Assembly: GCA_937995595.1 (NCBI GenBank)
Contig: CALKJW010000028.1
Span: 62,001 to 126,000, forward strand
DNA length: 64,000 bases
Origin: an uncultured Phycisphaerales bacterium
Lineage (GTDB): Bacteria > Planctomycetota > Phycisphaerae > Phycisphaerales > UBA1924
Direction: 5' to 3'
Each line of letters opens with the position of its first letter. Within the stretch, counting starts at the first letter, position 1. Below the pieces are notes generated by a model. That model saw only the letters and a program-made list of their open reading frames with translations. It had not been told where the DNA came from and searched no databases. Shown piece by piece: positions 1 through 8,534 of the stretch. The position numbers and the translations under genes were made by a program.

Positions 1-123
1 CCGATGCCACACCAGCCCCGGCAGCCACAGCCCCGCCTCGGGCGCCAGCACCCACGCCACCAACGCCCACGTGACACTCGCCAGCAGCACCATCGCCAGA
101 AGGGCGTTGCGCCGGTCGTGCAT
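1..123 (-). CDS. 5' end of a hypothetical membrane protein (partial)
   Basis: Only the first 41 codons lie in the window; the gene continues past the left edge. It starts at ATG 123-121, and the minus strand reads AAGGAGGTGG just upstream (complement of 127-136). That is a near-perfect Shine-Dalgarno sequence, unusually strong for this genome. The peptide begins MHDRRN and then runs into a hydrophobic stretch rich in Leu, Val, Ala and Trp (about residues 7-26). This fits a single membrane helix or a signal anchor. Nothing seen identifies the family. Confidence 0.6.
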   Translation of the reverse strand, partial: MHDRRNALLAMVLLASVTWALVAWVLAPEAGLWLPGLVWHR

Positions 124-347
124 CGTCCACCTCCTTGCCGCGTCTTGGCGGATCGGGAAGTCCGCGGCGGGCACGGACCCGCCGGCTCGAAACAACGGCC
201 GGGCACGGACGCGATCGGCCGTCGCGCATGACCCAACGGTTATCGGGCGCGGACCCAGGTTCTCCACAGGTTTTGCAGAGTGCGGCGGGTGCGGGCAAGC
301 ACAGGCAGCACGCTGCCTATGCCCCTCAATCGGGCATGCCGGCGCAG

Positions 348-374
348 AAAAACGCCCGCCTTCGGGCGGGCGTT
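348..374 (-). terminator. Intrinsic terminator after the TPR/alpha-CTD gene
   Basis: A perfect 10-bp stem (AACGCCCGCC at 351-360 and GGCGGGCGTT at 365-374) closes a TTCG/CGAA tetraloop. Read on the minus strand, the stem is followed by a T run (complement of the A run at 348-352). It lies about 30 bases beyond the stop of the gene at 406-1341 and is the clearest rho-independent terminator in the window. Confidence 0.85.
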
Positions 375-405
375 CAATGGAGCGTGGGCTGTCAACGGGC
401 GGCGG

Positions 406-1341
406 TCACTCGTCGAGGCGTCGCAGCGAGAGGCCGTACTCGGCAAGTTTGTCCTTCACTTCCTGCAGCGACGTGGCGCCGAAGTTCTTGACGCCCATGA
501 GTTCGGCCTCGGTGTGGCTGACCAGGTCGCCCAGCGTCTGGATGTTGAGCAGTTGCAGCGCCTTGCGGGCACGGACCGAGAGCGCCAGGTCCGACACCGA
601 CTTCTTGAGCATCTGCTCGTTCCCGCTGCCGCGGAGTTGGTCGAGGATCTTGCGGCGCGCCTGCCGGTGCGCGTCCTCGACGCCCTGCCCGAGGCGCATG
701 CCCTTGCTGGCGAGCATCTGCTTGATCTCCAGCAGGCTGGACTCGCCGAAGTTCTTGTACCCCAGCAGTTCCGCCTCGGTCGTGCGCAGCAGGTCGCCCA
801 GCGTGCGGATGTTCATCTTCTTCAGGCACGTGCGGGCGCGGACCGAGAGTTCAAAGTCCGTCACCGGGATGTCGAGCATCGCGTTGCGCTTGAGTTTGTC
901 GCGGTCGACGTCCTCGTTGATGACCATCTCGCGGCTGGCCTGCACGTCCTTCATGTACAGGCGCGCCCGCGGGTGGTTGGGCGCGGTCTCCAGCACCTGC
1001 CGCAGGCACCGCTCGGCCCGGGCCGAGTCGCCCATGTCCTCGTACAGCACCGCGAGGTTGATCAGCGCGTTGATGGGCGCGGGCCGGTGCTCGACGGCGC
1101 GCTCGTACATCGCCAGCGCTTCCTCGTCCTCGCCCGCCAGGTCGAGGTTGTACGCAAGCTTGAACAGCGTCTGCGGGTTCGGGTCCGCCGCCACCGCCCG
1201 GCGCAGTTCGGCGATCGCCGTCGCGCGGTCGCCGGCCTCCAGGGCCTTGTTCGCGGCGTCGGCGTGCACCTGCGCCTGCTTGGCGTTGCGCTGGGCCTCG
1301 CCCGCGCCGATGACCATGTCCAGCATTTCCTGCTTGGGCAT
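406..1341 (-). CDS. TPR protein with two RNA polymerase alpha-CTD-like domains
   Basis: This is a 311-residue protein. Residues about 12-130 are helical TPR-type repeats. Two copies of the RNA polymerase alpha-subunit C-terminal domain follow, at about 157-219 and 248-311. Both copies keep the helix-hairpin-helix pattern: LSVRAR, then L(G)DL, then KNFG and SL.EI/V. The residues matching alpha-CTD R265, N294, G296 and S299 of E. coli are kept; K298 is not. The start at 1341 (MPKQEM) is chosen because the upstream extension is Pro/Arg-rich and unlike a TPR. A terminator follows the gene. Such proteins are known from planctomycete genomes, but no function is established. A role in transcription, through UP-element DNA or sigma/activator contacts, is inference. 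Confidence 0.85.
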   Translation of the reverse strand: MPKQEMLDMVIGAGEAQRNAKQAQVHADAANKALEAGDRATAIAELRRAVAADPNPQTLFKLAYNLDLAGEDEEALAMYERAVEHRPAPINALINLAVLYEDMGDSARAERCLRQVLETAPNHPRARLYMKDVQASREMVINEDVDRDKLKRNAMLDIPVTDFELSVRARTCLKKMNIRTLGDLLRTTEAELLGYKNFGESSLLEIKQMLASKGMRLGQGVEDAHRQARRKILDQLRGSGNEQMLKKSVSDLALSVRARKALQLLNIQTLGDLVSHTEAELMGVKNFGATSLQEVKDKLAEYGLSLRRLDE

Positions 1342-1640
1342 TCCGGGAGACTCCGTAATGGTTCGGTTGTGAGATCCGGGGCTGAGTTTAGGCGGGCACG
1401 GTGACGAAGTCGGCCGACGCCACGCGGCCAGAGTACGACGATTGGTGTTTGATAGGGCGCCTGTCGCTGGCGGGGCCAACGGTCCCCGAGCGGGCAGAAG
1501 CACGGATCAATCGGATGGCCTGCCGATGGCGCGGATACAGCGCCTCCGATCTGCAGCACCCGTGCTGGTCTTGCGCAGGCATGGCCGCGCCGCCTCACTG
1601 AGACGGCGCGCCGCCCTTTGGAACACCGGCCCCGACCGGC

Positions 1641-2636
1641 TCACTCCCCCGCGTCCGCCCTTCGCGGCTCGCGCACCAGCGTGATGCACGTGATCGACAG
1701 CCGGCCGTCCTCCGCCGTCATCGCCAGTAGTTTCACGCGTCGGCCGTCGCCCAGGCGGATCGTCGGGTTCGTCATCACCGCGCGCCGGCCCGCGAACGCG
1801 CCCAGCACCTCGCGCGTCTCCGGCAGTTTCGCGAGTTCATCCGGCACGCGCTCGGCCTGCGCGACCTCGTCGGGCCTGCGGAGCATCCAACTCGCCGGGA
1901 CGGCGAGGCGGCCGAGCGCGACGCGACGCGCCGGCAGCCAGAGCGCGCCGTCGCCGCCGAACCGCGGCTCGACCGCGGCGGAGAAGTAGTTCCCCGGCCC
2001 GGGCGCCGCGCCGTCGGCTCCCGAACCGTCCTTGCCGCGCGTGCTCACCCTGGCGCCGACGAGGATCAACCCGTCGCGGAAGTCGACGCTGAGTTCCTGC
2101 ACCGACTCGGGCCACTTGAACTCCGCGCCGCCCTCGCGCTCGCGGCTCTCCATCCACGCGGGCAGGCGCGCGTTGAGCCACGCGTTCACGTCCGACGCGT
2201 TCACGCGCACCGTCCACGGGCGCGACAGGTCGCCGTCCTCGCCGGCCGGCCGCGCCTGCGTCATGATCGTCGCCAGCGCGTTCTCGAACCGCTCGGCGAC
2301 CTCGACGACCGCCGGGTCGCGGACGTTCACGCTGGTCCACCAGCGCGGCCTCTCCTGCGACAGCGCCAGCGCCACCAGCCCCAGCGCGGTGCCGAGGACG
2401 ATCAGCACAAACGCCCCGCCCGCGGCCCACTTCCTCGCCTGCGCCGCGACGCCGCCGCGGCGCATCGACTCGGCCAGCACCGTCCACGCGGCCAGCGTCC
2501 AGACCCGCGCCGCGCCCGCCGCGCGGCGGGCTCTGACGATCGCGCGACGCTGCGCGCGGGCGCGGCCGAACCCGCCCGCGTGCGCGAGGTCACTCGCGGC
2601 GTCCTGCCCGGCCTGCTGCGCGCTCGTCCCTTCCAT
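1641..2636 (-). CDS. Hypothetical single-pass membrane protein
   Basis: This 331-residue protein begins at ATG 2636 (MEGTSAQQAG). Upstream codons in the same frame run through the inverted repeat at 2654-2742 and are unlikely to be translated. The first 70 residues are Ala/Arg-rich and probably cytoplasmic. A strong membrane helix lies at about 72-92. The remaining roughly 240 residues look like a folded extracytoplasmic domain with a WTVRVNASDVNAWLNARLP segment. That resembles the lipid-binding-like domains of planctomycete conserved hypotheticals, but I cannot name a family. It is transcribed divergently from the sugar dehydrogenase at 2782. A short GC hairpin without a T run lies downstream at about 1586-1610. 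Confidence 0.7.
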   Translation of the reverse strand: MEGTSAQQAGQDAASDLAHAGGFGRARAQRRAIVRARRAAGAARVWTLAAWTVLAESMRRGGVAAQARKWAAGGAFVLIVLGTALGLVALALSQERPRWWTSVNVRDPAVVEVAERFENALATIMTQARPAGEDGDLSRPWTVRVNASDVNAWLNARLPAWMESREREGGAEFKWPESVQELSVDFRDGLILVGARVSTRGKDGSGADGAAPGPGNYFSAAVEPRFGGDGALWLPARRVALGRLAVPASWMLRRPDEVAQAERVPDELAKLPETREVLGAFAGRRAVMTNPTIRLGDGRRVKLLAMTAEDGRLSITCITLVREPRRADAGE

Positions 2637-2653
2637 CGACTCACTGTAGGAAC

Positions 2654-2742
2654 GTGCCACCGACCGACCGCGCAGCGGCGGTCGGTGCATAGACACACGC
2701 TCGATCCGCACCGACCGGTCCTTCGGACACGGTCGGTGGCAC
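2654..2742. repeat. Nested inverted repeat in a divergent promoter region
   Basis: The outer arms are a perfect 13-bp inverted repeat: GTGCCACCGACCG at 2654-2666 and CGGTCGGTGGCAC at 2730-2742. Inside it, CGGTCGGTGC (near 2679-2688) is inverted against GCACCGACCG (near 2708-2717). The region can therefore fold either as two small hairpins or as one long stem. It fills most of the space between the divergent genes starting at 2636 and 2782. It could be an operator pair, a REP/BIME-like mobile repeat or a bidirectional attenuator; the sequence alone does not decide. Confidence 0.7.
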
Positions 2743-2781
2743 GTCGTCTCTCCGCCGCGCGATCGTGTACGCTCTTGCCCG

Positions 2782-4119
2782 ATGTCCCTGCTCGCACGCA
2801 TCCGCCGCCGCTCCGCCCGCGTCGCCGTCATCGGGCTCGGCTACGTCGGCCTGCCGCTGGCGCGCGTCTTCGTCGACGCGGGCTTCCGCGTCATCGGGCT
2901 CGACACCGACCCGGCCAAGATCCAGTCGCTGTCGCGCGGCCGGTGCTACCTCAGGCATCTGGGCCGCGACTTCGTCCGTCAGATGAACGCGACCGGGCGG
3001 TTCGCCGCGACGGGCGACCCGCGCGCGCTCCGCGCGGCGGACGCGGTGCTTATCTGCGTGCCCACGCCGCTGGGCCCGCACATGGAGCCCGACCTGTCCT
3101 ACGTCGAACAGACGGCCGACGACGTGGGCGCGAACCTCAAGCGCGGCGCGCTGGTCGTGCTGGAATCGACCAGTTACCCCGGCACGACCCGCGGCGTCGT
3201 GCTGCCGCGGCTGGAAGGCGGGCGGAAGGGCCGCGCGTGCGGCTCGCCGCGCGGGTTCTACCTGGCCAGCAGCCCGGAGCGCGAAGACCCCGGCCGGCGC
3301 GACTTCACCACGCGCACCATCCCGAAACTCGTCGGCGGCGTCGACCGCGCCAGCGGCGAGGTCGCGGCCGCGCTCTACGCCGCGGCGTTCCAGACCGTCG
3401 TCCCCGTCGAGTCCGCGGAAGTCGCCGAGGCGGCCAAGATCCTCGAGAACACCTACCGCGCGGTGAATATCGCGCTGGTCAACGAGATGAAGGTGCTGCT
3501 GACGGCGATGGGCATCGACGTGTGGTCGGTCGTCGCCGCGGCGAGCACCAAGCCCTTTGGCTTTGCGCCCTTCTACCCGGGTCCGGGCCTCGGCGGGCAC
3601 TGCATCCCGATCGACCCGTACTACCTGACGTGGAAGGCGCGCGAGGTCGGCCTGCCGACGCGCTTCGTCGAACTCGCCGGCGAGATCAACCACGCCATGC
3701 CGGACTACGTGGTGACGCGCCTCGTCGAGGCGCTCAACGACCGCGGCGGCGCCGGGGGGCGGGGCAGAGCGGTGCGCGGCTCGCGCGTGCTGGTGCTCGG
3801 GCTGGCGTACAAGCCCGACATCGACGACGTGCGCGAGAGCCCGAGTTTCGAGATCATCCAGCGCCTGCGCGACTTGGGCGCGCGGGTCGATTACAACGAC
3901 CCGCTCGTGCCGCGGACGCACCGCATGCGCCGGCACGACCTGAAGATGAGCAGCGTCGCGTTGACCGCCGCGAGCCTGAGGCGCTACGACGCGGTGGTCG
4001 TGTCCACCGCGCACAGCGCGTACGACTGGGCGTTCATCGCCCGCCACGCGCGGCTGGTGGTCGACACGCGGAACGCGCTGCGGGGCGTGAGGAGTCGCCG
4101 GAACATCGTGATGGCGTAG
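2782..4119 (+). CDS. wbpA: Nucleotide sugar dehydrogenase, UDP-GlcNAc 6-dehydrogenase type
   Basis: This 445-residue enzyme of the UDP-glucose/UDP-N-acetylglucosamine dehydrogenase family oxidises C6 of the sugar to a uronate with two NAD+. The N-terminal Rossmann motif GLGYVGLPLA is at about residues 18-27. The signature GPGLGGHCIPIDPYY carries the catalytic Cys274. A C-terminal UDP-binding domain starts near GLAYKPDIDDVRESP. The CIPIDPYY form is typical of the WbpA/TviB group that makes precursors for O-antigen or capsule. The insertions around GRKGRACG and GGAGGRGR are low complexity. It stands alone downstream of the inverted repeat at 2654-2742. The sugar cluster at 13.8-19.4 kb and the aminotransferase at 50.0-51.2 kb could use its product, but that link is inference. 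Confidence 0.9.
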   Translation: MSLLARIRRRSARVAVIGLGYVGLPLARVFVDAGFRVIGLDTDPAKIQSLSRGRCYLRHLGRDFVRQMNATGRFAATGDPRALRAADAVLICVPTPLGPHMEPDLSYVEQTADDVGANLKRGALVVLESTSYPGTTRGVVLPRLEGGRKGRACGSPRGFYLASSPEREDPGRRDFTTRTIPKLVGGVDRASGEVAAALYAAAFQTVVPVESAEVAEAAKILENTYRAVNIALVNEMKVLLTAMGIDVWSVVAAASTKPFGFAPFYPGPGLGGHCIPIDPYYLTWKAREVGLPTRFVELAGEINHAMPDYVVTRLVEALNDRGGAGGRGRAVRGSRVLVLGLAYKPDIDDVRESPSFEIIQRLRDLGARVDYNDPLVPRTHRMRRHDLKMSSVALTAASLRRYDAVVVSTAHSAYDWAFIARHARLVVDTRNALRGVRSRRNIVMA

Positions 4120-4376
4120 GCGCGCACGGACGCCGAACACCGCAGGCCCGACGCCTGCCCGGCCAGCAGAAGGCGGGCCCCTCCGGCGAGCGGCGCGGCC
4201 AAGAACCGGAGCGCCGCTGAACCCGGCCTCTGAGTGAGGTCTTCAACGCCCATGAACGGGACGGCCGCGCCACGCGGTGAAACCCGTTCTGGTATCCTCG
4301 GAACAACTCCACGCCCGGGGAACGTGGAGGGCGCGGTCGATCTGTCCCTCTTTGGACGCAGGAAGGGAGGTGTCCG

Positions 4377-4946
4377 GTGTACAACCTGTTCTTCACCGAC
4401 TACGCCCTGTGGTTCTCCGGCCCCGCCCTGTTGGGCACGGCGTTCCTGCTGCTCCGGTTCCTCCTCCTGTCGGTCGGCGGCGGGCTCGACGTCGAGGGCG
4501 GCGACGACGTCGGCATCGACCACCACGCGCACGGGACCGACGGCCTCAAACTCTTCAGCGTCCAGACCGTCATCGCGTTCTTCATGGGCTTCGGCTGGGC
4601 CGGGCTGATCGCCTACCGCGGCCTGGAGTGGGGAGTCCCCGCGTCGATCGGCGTCGGCGCCGGCGGCGGGTTCTTCATGATGTGGCTGATGGCCTTCCTG
4701 CTCCGCGCGGCGATGGAACTCCAGTCGTCGGGCAACGTCGAGACGCGCGACGTCATCGGGCTCGAGGGCACGGTCTCCATCGCCGTGCCGGCGCAGGGGC
4801 AGGGCGCAGGGCAGGTGACGGTCGTCATCGGCGAGAAGCAGCGGAACTACCGGGCGGTCTCGGCCGACGAGCCGCTCGCGCGGAGCACGCGCGTCCGCGT
4901 GCTGGCGGTGAACGGGGACAACTCATTGACCGTGGCGCGGGCCTGA
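4377..4946 (+). CDS. YqiJ/NfeD-like membrane protein with C-terminal OB-fold
   Basis: This 189-residue protein precedes a flotillin by 49 bases. That is the usual yqiJ-yqiK arrangement, in which the partner supports assembly of flotillin membrane microdomains. Three hydrophobic segments are visible, near residues 10-35, 60-80 and 84-105. A soluble tail of about 70 residues follows, with the glycine-spaced pattern of an NfeD/OB-fold (DVIGLEGTVSIAVPAQG and so on). The start is a GTG at 4377, supported by GGAAGGGAGG at 4361-4370. No upstream ATG in frame fits a ribosome site. Confidence 0.8.
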   Translation: MYNLFFTDYALWFSGPALLGTAFLLLRFLLLSVGGGLDVEGGDDVGIDHHAHGTDGLKLFSVQTVIAFFMGFGWAGLIAYRGLEWGVPASIGVGAGGGFFMMWLMAFLLRAAMELQSSGNVETRDVIGLEGTVSIAVPAQGQGAGQVTVVIGEKQRNYRAVSADEPLARSTRVRVLAVNGDNSLTVARA

Positions 4947-4995
4947 GCGCGCAGCGCCCGGCCCGCGGCGCGGACTTCGGAGGGAGGTCGGTTCG

Positions 4996-6672
4996 ATGAT
5001 CAACGCACTCGCAGGTCCTTCGCCGCTGGCGGCAGCGCCCGCGTCGGCGCTCTCGCTGGCCCAGCGCCAGCAGCCCGCCGACACCACGGGCCTGCTGGTC
5101 TTCCTGTTCATCGCGGCGGTCGCGCTGGTGGTGCTGGTGGTGCTGGCGTGGGTGGCGACGCGCTACCGCCGCTGCCCGAGCAACCGCATCCTCGTGGTCT
5201 ACGGACGCGTCGGCACCGGCCGCGCCGCCAAGTGCATCCACGGCGGCGGCGCGTTCGTCTGGCCGCTGATCCAGGACTACGCCTACCTCTCGCTCGAGCC
5301 GCTGGTCATCGACATCCCCCTCGAGGGCGCGCTGTCGCTGAACAACATCCGCGTGAACGTGCCGAGCACCTTCACCGTCGCCATCTCGACCGACCCGGTG
5401 CTGATGAACAACGCCGCAGAGCGGCTCCTGAGCCTCAGCCCGCAGCAGGTCCGCGAGCAGGCCCAGGACATCATCCTCGGCCAGTTGCGACTGGTGATCG
5501 CGACCCTGACGATCGAGGAGATCAACAAGGACCGCGAGAAGTTCATGCACCTGATCAACGAGAACGTCGCGCAGGAGATCAACAAGGTCGGCCTCGACCT
5601 GATCAACGTCAACATCCGCGACATCACCGACGAGAGCGGGTACATCCAGGCGATCGGCAAGCGCGCCGCGGCCGAGGCGATCAACCGCGCCAAGGTCGAG
5701 GTCGCCCAGCAGGAACGCGACGGCGCGATCGGCGAGGCCGCCGCGGTCCGCGAGCGCACCGTGCAGGTCGCCAACGAGGCCGCCGCCGCGGCCGAGGGCC
5801 AGAAGAAGGCCGAGCAGGCCAAGCGCGTCGCCGTCGCCGCCTACGAGGCCCAGGCCATCTCCGGCGAGGTGCAGGCCAAGCGCGACATGGAGGTCGCCGC
5901 GGCCCAGCGCGAGGCCGAGACCATCGCCGCCAAGAAGAAGGCCGAGCAGGAGCAGCGCATCCGCGTCTCCGAGGCCGAGGCCAGCGCGACCACCGGCGAG
6001 AACGCCGCCGCGGCGACCATCGCCGAGTCCAACGCCAAACTCGCCGAGGTCCGCGCCGACGCCAGGCGCCGCTCCGACGTCGCCACGGCCAAGGCCGCCG
6101 AGGCGATCCTGCTGGCGCAGCGCGACCAGGAACTGGCCCGCCTGGCCAAGGACGAGATCGCCCCGCAGGAAATCGAGAAGAAGCGCGTCGAGATCGCCGC
6201 GATGGCCGAGGCCGAGAAGCGCCGCATCGAGGCCCAGGGCGAGGCCGACGCGATCCTCGCCAGGTTCACCGCCGAGGCCGAGGGCACGCGCAAGGTGCTC
6301 GAGGCCAAGGCCGAGGGCTACCGCCGCCTGATCGAGGCCTGCGGCAGCCAGCCGCAGGTCGGCCCGACGCTGCTCCTGATCGAGCAGTTGCCCAGGCTCG
6401 TCGCCGAGCAGGTCAAGGCGATCCAGAACCTCAAGATCGACAAGATCACCGTGTGGGACTCGGGCATGAACGCCGGCGGCCGCTCGACCACGGCGGACTT
6501 CCTCTCCGGGTTCGTCGGCTCGCTGCCGCGCCTGCACGAACTGGCCCTGCAGGCCGGCATCGAACTGCCCCCCGCGCTGGGACGCGTGACCGAGCGCCGC
6601 GAGCCGCCCGTCGACGCGGGCGCAAACGACGGACAGGCCGGCGGCAAGGCCGACGGGCAACGCCGGACCTAA
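4996..6672 (+). CDS. Flotillin (SPFH domain protein, YqiK type)
   Basis: This 558-residue scaffold protein organises membrane microdomains. One membrane helix lies at residues 31-54. It is followed by the SPFH/PHB domain (about 56-225), which begins CPSNRILVVYGR. A very long Glu/Ala/Lys-rich coiled coil (about 225-440) has many EAE and KAE repeats. The flotillin C-terminal region (QPQVGPTLLLIEQLPRLV) leads to a variable tail. The GGAGGG ribosome site at 4980-4985 supports ATG 4996. It is probably co-transcribed with the YqiJ-like gene before it and the lipoprotein after it, since the gaps are 49 and 26 bases. Confidence 0.92.
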   Translation: MINALAGPSPLAAAPASALSLAQRQQPADTTGLLVFLFIAAVALVVLVVLAWVATRYRRCPSNRILVVYGRVGTGRAAKCIHGGGAFVWPLIQDYAYLSLEPLVIDIPLEGALSLNNIRVNVPSTFTVAISTDPVLMNNAAERLLSLSPQQVREQAQDIILGQLRLVIATLTIEEINKDREKFMHLINENVAQEINKVGLDLINVNIRDITDESGYIQAIGKRAAAEAINRAKVEVAQQERDGAIGEAAAVRERTVQVANEAAAAAEGQKKAEQAKRVAVAAYEAQAISGEVQAKRDMEVAAAQREAETIAAKKKAEQEQRIRVSEAEASATTGENAAAATIAESNAKLAEVRADARRRSDVATAKAAEAILLAQRDQELARLAKDEIAPQEIEKKRVEIAAMAEAEKRRIEAQGEADAILARFTAEAEGTRKVLEAKAEGYRRLIEACGSQPQVGPTLLLIEQLPRLVAEQVKAIQNLKIDKITVWDSGMNAGGRSTTADFLSGFVGSLPRLHELALQAGIELPPALGRVTERREPPVDAGANDGQAGGKADGQRRT

Positions 6673-6698
6673 ACTCCCCGACCACGAAGGGGACCACC

Positions 6699-7289
6699 AT
6701 GCTCCGTCCGCGCCATGCCGTCCGCACGCTGCTGCTGCTCACCGTCGCCGCCCTGTGCGTGCCCGGATGCGTCGGCCACAACGTCATCAACCCCGTCGCC
6801 GACGGCGAGCGGGGCTTCAGCAACCCCAACTCCGACCCCATCCCGCCGCTCATGATCGAGGCGGTCCGCTGGGTCGCCACGCGCTACCCGCCCGAGGAAT
6901 CGGCCGAGTGGTCGGTCGGCGCGGCGAGCCTGCCCGAGGACGGCGCAACGGGCCCGCGCTTCGCCGTCAACCTGCCGCAGGGCGTGAACCGGCTGGTCTA
7001 CAAGCGCGTGTGCGACCTGATCGGCTTCGGCGCCGTGCCCATGCAGCCCGGTTACGAGTCCCTGCCGACCTACCACGTCTCCCGCATCTGGGTCTCGGGC
7101 GACGAGGCCCGCGTCGACGTCATCCGGCCCATCAAGGGCCTGCCCGGCGGCGCCGACGGCCGGCCGGTGACGCAGCCGATCACGGTGCGCCTCCGCGGCG
7201 GCCTGCAGCCCTGGCGCGTCACGAGCCACAACGTCTGGTCATTCAACTCGCTCCCGACGCCGCCGATCAACTACATGCCCGAGAACTGA
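6699..7289 (+). CDS. Hypothetical lipoprotein downstream of flotillin
   Basis: This 196-residue exported protein has a basic N-terminus, a hydrophobic stretch (LLLLTVAALCV) and a lipobox VPGC whose Cys would be lipidated by Lgt and cleaved by LspA. The mature part has no motif I recognise. It contains a conserved-looking VWSFNSLPTPPINYMP end. AAGGGG at 6687-6692 supports the start. The 26-base gap from the flotillin stop suggests one transcript, so a role at the flotillin membrane domain is possible but unproven. Confidence 0.75.
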   Translation: MLRPRHAVRTLLLLTVAALCVPGCVGHNVINPVADGERGFSNPNSDPIPPLMIEAVRWVATRYPPEESAEWSVGAASLPEDGATGPRFAVNLPQGVNRLVYKRVCDLIGFGAVPMQPGYESLPTYHVSRIWVSGDEARVDVIRPIKGLPGGADGRPVTQPITVRLRGGLQPWRVTSHNVWSFNSLPTPPINYMPEN

Positions 7290-7359
7290 CAGATCCGCAG
7301 AGGGTCAGACTGTCAGACGGCAGAGAGCGGCGGCCGGCCCCGGCCCCGGCCGCGGTCCG

Positions 7360-7614
7360 CTACCGCGCGGGCTCGACCCGCGTGTTGCGGTCGAGGTTCA
7401 GCACCACCGTCTCGCCGTCGTCCTTGCGGAGTTCGAGGCGGTCGAGCCAGAGTTTGTCGTCCTTGGCGTGCGCGTACCACGAGCCGGTCTTCTGCTGCTC
7501 GAACTTCACCACGGTGCCCTCGACCGTGGTGGCGAACGAGCCGCTCAGCCGCGGCACCTGCTGGATGACGCGGACGCGCTGGCCGGGCGTGTACAGGGCG
7601 TTGCCGGAGATCAT
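7360..7614 (-). CDS. Small conserved-looking hypothetical protein
   Basis: This 84-residue protein begins MISGNALYTPGQRVRV. The sequence is rich in beta-forming residues, with a TVEGTVVKFEQQKTGSWYAH segment and no membrane helix or Cys. It looks like a small beta-barrel (SH3-like or KOW-like) fold, but this is a shape argument only. It lies between the lipoprotein gene, with which it converges, and the phage-like block, whose strand it shares. It could be the last gene of that block or an unrelated host gene. Base composition matches the surroundings. Confidence 0.65.
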   Translation of the reverse strand: MISGNALYTPGQRVRVIQQVPRLSGSFATTVEGTVVKFEQQKTGSWYAHAKDDKLWLDRLELRKDDGETVVLNLDRNTRVEPAR

Positions 7615-7684
7615 GGGCGGAGTGTATGCGGCACGACCCCGCGCACGGGCCGAACGCCGCGACCAGTCCGGGAACCCCGGCTCT

Positions 7685-8089
7685 CTACAGGAACCGCACG
7701 AACACCGCCCGGTAGGCCAGCGACCGCAACCGCCCGCGGTCGATCCGCCCGCCCGTTCCCGCGGCCCCGCCCGTCGCCTCCAGCGGCTCGAACCGCACGA
7801 ACGACATGTTGTCCCACGTCCGGCCGTGGTGGTCGATCAGCGCCGCCGTCACCGGCGGGTCGGTCAGTTGCGCGGCGATCGTGTCGCGAAGCGACCACAG
7901 CCCGCCCTCGGTCGCCGATACCAGGCGCCCCGTCAACACCACGACCAGTTCCAGCGGCCCCGCGGCGATCGAGCCCGGCACGACCGGGTTCAGCGCGGCG
8001 TTGGGCACCACCAGTTCGCCGATCGCCCGCACGCCGAAGCGGTGCGGGCCGGAGTTGAACAGTCCCAGCGAGTTGAAGAAACTGGCCAT
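7685..8089 (-). CDS. Phage-block protein, possible tail or neck component
   Basis: This 134-residue protein has start MASFFNSLG at 8089, with GGAG ten bases upstream on the minus strand. It contains a beta-rich pattern (PLELVVVLTGRLVS, then SLRDTIAAQL, then WDNMSFVRFEPL) and ends SLAYRAVFVRFL. Two features recall small neck/tail-completion proteins: length about 130, and a place in gene order after portal, capsid and connector. No family motif can be named from sequence alone. It is the most distal gene of the virion block. Codon use is host-like and there are no internal stops. Confidence 0.6.
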   Translation of the reverse strand: MASFFNSLGLFNSGPHRFGVRAIGELVVPNAALNPVVPGSIAAGPLELVVVLTGRLVSATEGGLWSLRDTIAAQLTDPPVTAALIDHHGRTWDNMSFVRFEPLEATGGAAGTGGRIDRGRLRSLAYRAVFVRFL

Positions 8090-8534
8090 GAGAGTCTCCG
8101 GAACGAACTCGTACGCCTTCCCGATCAAACCCGTGCCGCGAAGAAAGTTCGAAAGACATGCACCGCAGAAGCGCGGAGAGCACCGAGCCATCAGGGATTT
8201 CGAACGCCTCGGAACTCGCGGTCGATCCTCTGTTCCTTCCGCCTTCTCTGCGTCCTCGGCGGGTCGGCGGTGAGTCCTGTCTCCGCCCGTCACGCCCGAG
8301 ACCGAGCGAGAGTCCGGATCAGAGAAGCGGGGCGAGCGGAGGACCGCGGAGCGTCAGAAAGTTGAACAAGCAGGTGCGATGTGGCCGGGCAGGGGCGCGT
8401 GATCAGGCGTTCGCCGGGGCAGCGGCCACTGAGCACCGGATCGACGGGCGCAACGCGCCGACGCGCCGACCCCGCACCCGCCCGCGCATCTCGCCCCGCT
8501 GCGCCCCGCTCGCTCTGCTTTCTGTGCGTTCCTC
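8090..8534. repeat. Gene-free spacer with decayed inverted repeats
   Basis: This 445-base gap splits the two last virion-block genes. Between about 8160 and 8275 it holds opposing copies of a degenerate repeat. One is CACCGCAGAAGCGCGGAG (8161-8178); the other, near 8240-8273, reads in complement CACCGCCGACCCGCCGAGG. Similar GCAGAG/CGCGGAG fragments occur in many spacers of this window. No open frame with a convincing ribosome site is seen here. It may mark the place where further phage genes were lost. Confidence 0.6.

Noticed and set aside
1401-1640. Several short plus-strand frames near the TPR/alpha-CTD gene start
   Set aside because: Mutually overlapping, no ribosome sites, Arg/Ala-rich shadow composition.
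7290-7359. GC-rich repeats between the lipoprotein and small hypothetical genes as a terminator
   Set aside because: A CGGCCGG/CCGGCCG hairpin is possible but has no T run and overlaps the coding end; not distinguishable from general GC richness.
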